DNA of 64,000 nucleotides from Kordiimonas aestuarii (GTDB taxonomy: Bacteria; Pseudomonadota; Alphaproteobacteria; Sphingomonadales; Kordiimonadaceae): contig NZ_JAOBPP010000020.1 of assembly GCF_025574465.1 (NCBI RefSeq), positions 226,390 to 290,389 of the forward strand, given 5' to 3'. Both the position numbers and the translations under genes were made by a program. How positions within the stretch are numbered: position 1 is the first letter of the stretch; each line of letters starts with the position of its first letter. This document shows positions 59,951-64,000 of the stretch, in pieces. The notes under the pieces were generated by a model. That model was not told where the DNA came from, did no database searches, and saw only the letters and a program-made list of their open reading frames with translations.

Positions 59951-62578
59951 GTGGATGCAAGCCGCGCCGCTGTAGCGCCCAAGCAGGAAATAAGGCTCGC
60001 GGATTATCAGCCGCCAGCCTTCAGTATTGATACCGTTGACCTCAATTTCGACTTACACGACGAAAGCGCGATTGTGACCGCGACATCAAGGCTGACGCGG
60101 CAACACGGCACGGGGACCCTCATTCTCGATGGCGGGCCTTATATGACGCTGAAAAGCATCGCTGTGGATGGTAAGCCTCTGGGCGGTAATGAATATACGC
60201 TGGGCGCAGAAACGCTGACGATCCACGCTGTCCCTGACAGGTTTACACTCGAGATCGTGACTGAATTGTCCCCGAAAGAGAACACCCGTCTCGAGGGGTT
60301 GTATTTTTCCGGTGGCAACTTCTGCACCCAGTGTGAGGCTGAGGGTTTCCGGCATATCACCTATTATCCTGACCGCCCGGACGTACTGGCGCGCTATACC
60401 GTGCGGATCCAGGCGGACAAGGCCCGCTATCCCACCTTGTTGTCGAACGGCAACCCGGGCGAGACAGGTGATTTGCCTGACGGGCGTCATTTTGCCGAGT
60501 GGCATGACCCACACCCCAAGCCCTCGTATCTGTTTGCCATGGTGGCCGGTAAACTGGGCCGCCTGAGCGACAGTTTCACCACGTGCTCGGGGCGTGAAAT
60601 CGCCCTGAATATTTTTGCCGCTGAGGGCGACCTTGGGAAATGTGATTATGCGATGGCATCGCTTAAGCGCTCCATGGCGTGGGACGAAGATACCTTTGGC
60701 CTGGAGTATGATCTTGATGTGTACAATATCGTCGCCGTGTCAGACTTCAACATGGGCGCGATGGAGAACAAGGGCCTGAACATCTTCAACACCAAATATG
60801 TGCTGGCAAGCAAGGAAACCGCAACAGACGCGGATTTCGACCATGTTGAAGGGGTGATCGGACACGAATATTTTCATAACTGGACCGGTAACCGGGTTAC
60901 GTGCCGGGACTGGTTCCAGCTCAGCCTGAAGGAAGGGCTGACGGTTTTCCGTGACCAGGAATTCTCAAGCGATATGACGTCCCGCGCCGTCAAGCGGTTG
61001 GATGATGTACGCGCGCTTCGCATGATGCAATTCCCGGAAGATGGCGGCCCGCTTGCACATCCGGTGCGGCCTGAACGGTATATCGAGATCAACAATTTCT
61101 ATACAGCGACTGTCTACAATAAAGGCGCTGAAGTGATCCGGATGATGCACCGGTTGATCGGGCCCGACGCCTTCCGGCACGGCATGGATCTGTATTTCCA
61201 GCGGCACGACGGTCAGGCGGTGACCTGTGAGGATTTCACTTGCGCGATGGAAGATGCCAGTGGCGTTGACCTTAAGCAGTTTCGTCTTTGGTATTCGCAG
61301 GCGGGTACGCCGGCACTTGTCATCACGCGGGAGCGAGAGGGTGGAGATCTGATTCTGCATGTGGAGCAGAGTTGCGCACCGACACCAGGTCAGCCGGAGA
61401 AAAAAAACCTTCATATGCCGCTTCTGGTCGGCCTTGTTGCTAAGGACGGCTCGGAATTGCGGGCGGACGTGTCGGGCACAGGCGAGTGGACCGATGATGG
61501 CTGTCTGCTACAGGTGATAGATGCGCGGCAGTCTTACCGTTTCAAAAACGTACCCGAGGGCACTGTGCCCAGCCTGTTGCGGGGCTTTACCGCACCCGTG
61601 ACCATGCGCCACGATCTGACATCGGAGGAACTGGCGTTTCTGGTGCAGCACGACGGCGATGCGTTTGCGCGCTGGGAAGCCGCACAATATATGTATGGTG
61701 ATTTCCTGTTGGCTTGTGCGCGGGGCGCGGGCAAGGCTGAAGCTCCACCGCACGAGATTGCGGAGACATTTAAAAGCTTGCTGAGTGATACAGAGGTGGA
61801 CGAGGCTTTGTTGGCCGAGTTATTGGCTTTGCCGTCCGAGATTTCGCTTGGTCAGCGCATGGATGTGCTGTTGCCGGATGAAATACACAGGGTGCGGGAA
61901 GGCCTGGCGTCGCACTTTGCCCATGAGAATGCTGATGCGGTGCGTGCGCGTTATGCGGAGCTCAGCGGGGCAAGTTATGACCTGGACCAGACAAGCAAGG
62001 CCCGGAGACGGCTGCGGAATGTCTTGCTTAAGTATCTGGCTTATCTGCCTGATGCCGAGGCGCTGGTGTGCGGGCACCTTGAACAGGCTGACAATATGAC
62101 GGACCGTATGGCCGCGCTTGTGATTATTGCGGCAAGCGATTTCCCTGCACGGGATGAGATGCTGGCAGCCTTCTATAATACCTGGCAGCGGGACGACCTT
62201 GTGGTGGATAAATGGTTTGCGGTGCAGGGGCAAAGTTCTCGGCCCGATGCAGTTGAGGCGGTGCAACAGTTGATGCAGCACCCGGCTTTCAAGGTTGCCA
62301 ACCCGAACAGGCTGCGATCGCTCATCTCCAGTTTTGCCATGCTCAACCAGGTGCGGTTCCATACCGTAGATGGTGCTGGCTATCGCCTGCTGGCGGACAC
62401 TATCGCACACGTGGACAAAATCAACCCGCAGACGGCAGCACGACTTGTGGCACCACTGGGACGGTGGCGGCGGTTGCCAGAGGCCAGGCAGGCGTTGATG
62501 AAAGCTGCGCTTGAAGGCCTTCTGGCACAGGTTGAAAGCGCTGACGTTCGCGAACTGGTGGAAAAATCCCTGAGCTGA
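59951..62578 (+). CDS. pepN: Aminopeptidase N (PepN), M1 zinc metallopeptidase
   Basis: This is an 875-residue cytosolic aminopeptidase. GAMENKGLNIFN is the exopeptidase motif. HEYFH (His 305, Glu 306, His 309) and the following LKEGLTVFRDQEF hold the zinc ligands and catalytic Glu. The C-terminal half has the helical DUF3458-type domain. It starts at GTG 59951 with AGGAGAGG upstream. Confidence 0.96.
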   Translation: MDASRAAVAPKQEIRLADYQPPAFSIDTVDLNFDLHDESAIVTATSRLTRQHGTGTLILDGGPYMTLKSIAVDGKPLGGNEYTLGAETLTIHAVPDRFTLEIVTELSPKENTRLEGLYFSGGNFCTQCEAEGFRHITYYPDRPDVLARYTVRIQADKARYPTLLSNGNPGETGDLPDGRHFAEWHDPHPKPSYLFAMVAGKLGRLSDSFTTCSGREIALNIFAAEGDLGKCDYAMASLKRSMAWDEDTFGLEYDLDVYNIVAVSDFNMGAMENKGLNIFNTKYVLASKETATDADFDHVEGVIGHEYFHNWTGNRVTCRDWFQLSLKEGLTVFRDQEFSSDMTSRAVKRLDDVRALRMMQFPEDGGPLAHPVRPERYIEINNFYTATVYNKGAEVIRMMHRLIGPDAFRHGMDLYFQRHDGQAVTCEDFTCAMEDASGVDLKQFRLWYSQAGTPALVITREREGGDLILHVEQSCAPTPGQPEKKNLHMPLLVGLVAKDGSELRADVSGTGEWTDDGCLLQVIDARQSYRFKNVPEGTVPSLLRGFTAPVTMRHDLTSEELAFLVQHDGDAFARWEAAQYMYGDFLLACARGAGKAEAPPHEIAETFKSLLSDTEVDEALLAELLALPSEISLGQRMDVLLPDEIHRVREGLASHFAHENADAVRARYAELSGASYDLDQTSKARRRLRNVLLKYLAYLPDAEALVCGHLEQADNMTDRMAALVIIAASDFPARDEMLAAFYNTWQRDDLVVDKWFAVQGQSSRPDAVEAVQQLMQHPAFKVANPNRLRSLISSFAMLNQVRFHTVDGAGYRLLADTIAHVDKINPQTAARLVAPLGRWRRLPEARQALMKAALEGLLAQVESADVRELVEKSLS

Positions 62579-62836
62579 TTAGGTTCTGATTCGCCCAAAT
62601 TGCTATATCTGGCTTCCCTTATGCTGCCTGCGTCGGTTCGTCGCATAAATTGATACTATATGTTGCAAAATAGTACAATTTTTGGCTAGTTATTGTTTCC
62701 GAACGGAAATTGGGTCGAGAAAACAAGTAGCAAGGCCGCACCGGATGCTCGAGCTGGGTGGTCTGCATTTATATACTAGAGATAGTAGGGTGCTCGCCTT
62801 ATAATGGGTGCAGCCAATCACCAGAGAGAGAGTATA

Positions 62837-63238
62837 ATGAATAAGAGTCCTGATCCGATTGACGTTCACGTCGGTCAACGTGTTCGCGCACGTCGCAAAA
62901 TGCTTGGTCTTTCCCAGACACAATTGGGGACAGAACTGGGTGTTACTTTCCAACAGGTTCAAAAGTACGAGCGGGGCACCAACCGCATCGGCTCCAGCCG
63001 CCTGTTCCGCATGTCCACGACGCTTGATGTGCCGGTTGCCTATTTCTTTGAAGGCGCCGAAACAAAGCTGCCTGGGTATAATGCGGCAAGCGAAGGGCTT
63101 GATGGTGATGCGTTCGACCGTCAGGAAACGCAGGAGCTCGTTGAGGCGTACTACCGTATTGCCGATCCGCGCATCCGCAAGAAGGTTCTGGGCCTTGCCC
63201 GTCTGCTTGCCAGCGGTGTTGACGAATACGGCATGTAA
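62837..63238 (+). CDS. XRE-family transcription regulator
   Basis: This is a 133-residue protein with an N-terminal helix-turn-helix (VGQRVRARRKMLGLSQTQLG, LGVTFQQVQKYERGTNRI) and a C-terminal helical region ending LARLLASGVDEYGM. Such single-domain regulators are common in alphaproteobacteria. ATG 62837 was chosen with GAGAGAG upstream. A 258-base leader, rich in A and T near 62640-62700, precedes it. Target unknown. Confidence 0.9.
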   Translation: MNKSPDPIDVHVGQRVRARRKMLGLSQTQLGTELGVTFQQVQKYERGTNRIGSSRLFRMSTTLDVPVAYFFEGAETKLPGYNAASEGLDGDAFDRQETQELVEAYYRIADPRIRKKVLGLARLLASGVDEYGM

Positions 63239-63284
63239 AATTCCAGAGGGCAGGTTCACCACTGGCCCGAGGAAAAAGAATTCG

Positions 63285-63310
63285 AAAACGCGGCCTAACA
63301 GCCGCGTTTT
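63285..63310 (+). terminator. Intrinsic terminator of XRE gene
   Basis: A 10-bp stem AAAACGCGGC / GCCGCGTTTT with loop CTAACA and following T residues, 47 bases after the stop. Confidence 0.9.
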
Positions 63311-63333
63311 TTATTTGTCGTGATGGTTGTAAA

Positions 63334-63357
63334 AAAGGGCTGCGTTAGCAGCCCTTT
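63334..63357 (-). terminator. Terminator of PEP-CTERM gene
   Basis: A 10-bp stem AAAGGGCTGC / GCAGCCCTTT with loop GTTA is followed by TTTTTT on the minus strand, three bases after the stop codon of the PEP-CTERM gene. Confidence 0.88.
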
Positions 63358-63360
63358 AAT

Positions 63361-64000
63361 TCATTCGGTTTTTTTTGCGTCTTTTTTCTTTTTGCGCTCG
63401 CGTCGGGCGACATACATAAGGCCGGGCGCCAGCAACAGGAAGCCCGCAGGCTCCGGCACCGCGATGATGCTGATGATCGCCGTATCGAGGCTGGTCAGGA
63501 TCAGATCACCCGGTGCATACCAGCGGCTTGATACGCCAGTTGGAAGGGTGATGATTTCACCGTTCTCAAGCAGCCTGCCATCATAGCGTATACGCAAGGT
63601 AACCTCATAGTCACCGGTCGTGCCAAAGTTGGTACCTAATCCGCTCGTCAGATTAAGCGTTTGGCCCGAGCCAAGTGTGGTGTCGCCCAGCATCCAGACC
63701 AGGTCAAACTCTTCGAGGTCGGTCAACTGGCAATATAGCTCCGCCTCAAAGGTCGTGCCGCATCCGTCGAGGGTGAAGTCTTCACCCAGCGGAATGGGGT
63801 CATAGACACCAGCCTCGGCAATAAGCTCATATTGCGCAGGCTCAGGCGGCGGCGGCGATGTTGGCGGCTGCGTTGTCGGCGGGTCTGTCGCCGGCGGCGA
63901 TGTTGGCGGCTGCGTTGTCGGCGGCTGCGTTGTCGGCGGCTGCGTTGTTGGCGGCTGCGTTGTTGGCGGCTGCGTTGTTGGCGGCTGCGTTGTTGGCGGC
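63361..64000 (-). CDS. PEP-CTERM sorting-domain protein, C-terminal part
   Basis: The reading frame is open from the right edge of the window to the stop at 63361, about 212 codons; the start is outside. The C-terminal signal has VPEP, a hydrophobic helix (AGFLLLAPGLMYVA) and a basic tail (RRERKKKK), as in proteins processed by exosortase. Upstream are a beta-rich domain (ITLPTGVSSRWY and others) and a Pro/Thr/Gln-rich spacer made of PPTTQ repeats. Exosortase is not in this window. The protein should be anchored or secreted to the cell surface. Confidence 0.82.
   Translation of the reverse strand, partial: PPTTQPPTTQPPTTQPPTTQPPTTQPPTTQPPTSPPATDPPTTQPPTSPPPPEPAQYELIAEAGVYDPIPLGEDFTLDGCGTTFEAELYCQLTDLEEFDLVWMLGDTTLGSGQTLNLTSGLGTNFGTTGDYEVTLRIRYDGRLLENGEIITLPTGVSSRWYAPGDLILTSLDTAIISIIAVPEPAGFLLLAPGLMYVARRERKKKKDAKKTE
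63902..64000 (-). repeat. 15-bp tandem repeat encoding PPTTQ
   Basis: At least six copies of a 15-base unit (plus strand GGCGGCTGCGTTGTT, with C/T variation at one base) run to the right edge. On the coding strand they encode PPTTQ. A related unit lies near 63861. Confidence 0.92.

Noticed and set aside
1..64000. CRISPR arrays, tRNA or rRNA genes
   Set aside because: No regularly spaced direct repeats, cloverleaf patterns or rRNA core sequences were recognised anywhere in the window.

Overview
The window is a stretch of chromosome from a motile alphaproteobacterium. The evidence is the alphaproteobacterial flagellar set (flaF, flbT, fliX, short ~275-residue flagellins with individual sigma-54 promoters, a CtrA-like site at fliL, a TipN-like polar protein, MotE and a CheZ-like phosphatase), a one-cysteine DksA, and moderate to high GC. 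The flagellar arrangement recalls Caulobacter, and a Kordiimonas- or Rhodospirillales-like host would fit, but the genus cannot be fixed from this sequence alone. There are no rRNA or tRNA genes, no CRISPR array and no intact transposon.

Layout. 1-2403 (-): a TRAP dicarboxylate-type transporter (dctM partial, dctQ, dctP). 2466-5288 (-): a 940-residue two-TM coiled-coil protein built like TipN. 5454-7221 (+): a small unknown gene and an HPt / receiver / HPt phosphorelay module whose receiver has Asn in place of the phospho-acceptor Asp. 7308-11673: alkaline phosphatase, a TonB_C-like periplasmic protein, and a CoxE-type VWA / MoxR ATPase pair. 11894-16491 (-): flaG, three flagellins, flaF and flbT.

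16688-29754 (+): a tightly packed operon of eleven genes for flagellin or surface glycan synthesis. It begins with a FlmG-like TPR-glycosyltransferase, a NeuB-family synthase without its C-terminal SAF domain, and a fused PseF/PseG-type protein. It continues with a methyltransferase, a sulfotransferase, a C-methyltransferase-like protein, a split transketolase, an SDR, an ATP-grasp enzyme and a GH57-type hydrolase. 29755-34436 is a scar region with five copies of a 27-bp repeat, a decayed REP-associated tyrosine transposase and two gene fragments, around a glycosyltransferase-like gene and a lipoprotein gene. 34461-37663: pseB and pseC, the first two pseudaminic acid enzymes, and a fourth flagellin. 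No PseH-type acetyltransferase was recognised, so that step must be elsewhere or be done by an unrelated enzyme.

37922-40814: flgI, flgJ, an FlgN-like gene and a small gene on the minus strand, divergent from fliX. Then come dksA and a cobalamin riboswitch controlling metE. 44291-47648 (-): flgF-flgG-flgA-flgH. 47979-56092 (+): fliL, fliM, a DUF6468-type protein, motE, cheZ-like, two MotB-like proteins (only one keeps the proton-channel Asp) and a 1020-residue TPR protein. 56106-64000: a cyclase-family enzyme, a four-gene bufferin-type RiPP operon (precursor, MNIO enzyme, DUF2063 partner, DoxX), an Lrp regulator, pepN, an XRE regulator, and the C-terminal part of a PEP-CTERM protein with PPTTQ repeats.

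Most of the window therefore builds, glycosylates and controls a flagellum. The two most distinctive systems are the glycan operon at 16688-29754 with its unusual enzyme mix, and the bufferin-type operon at 56944-59326.
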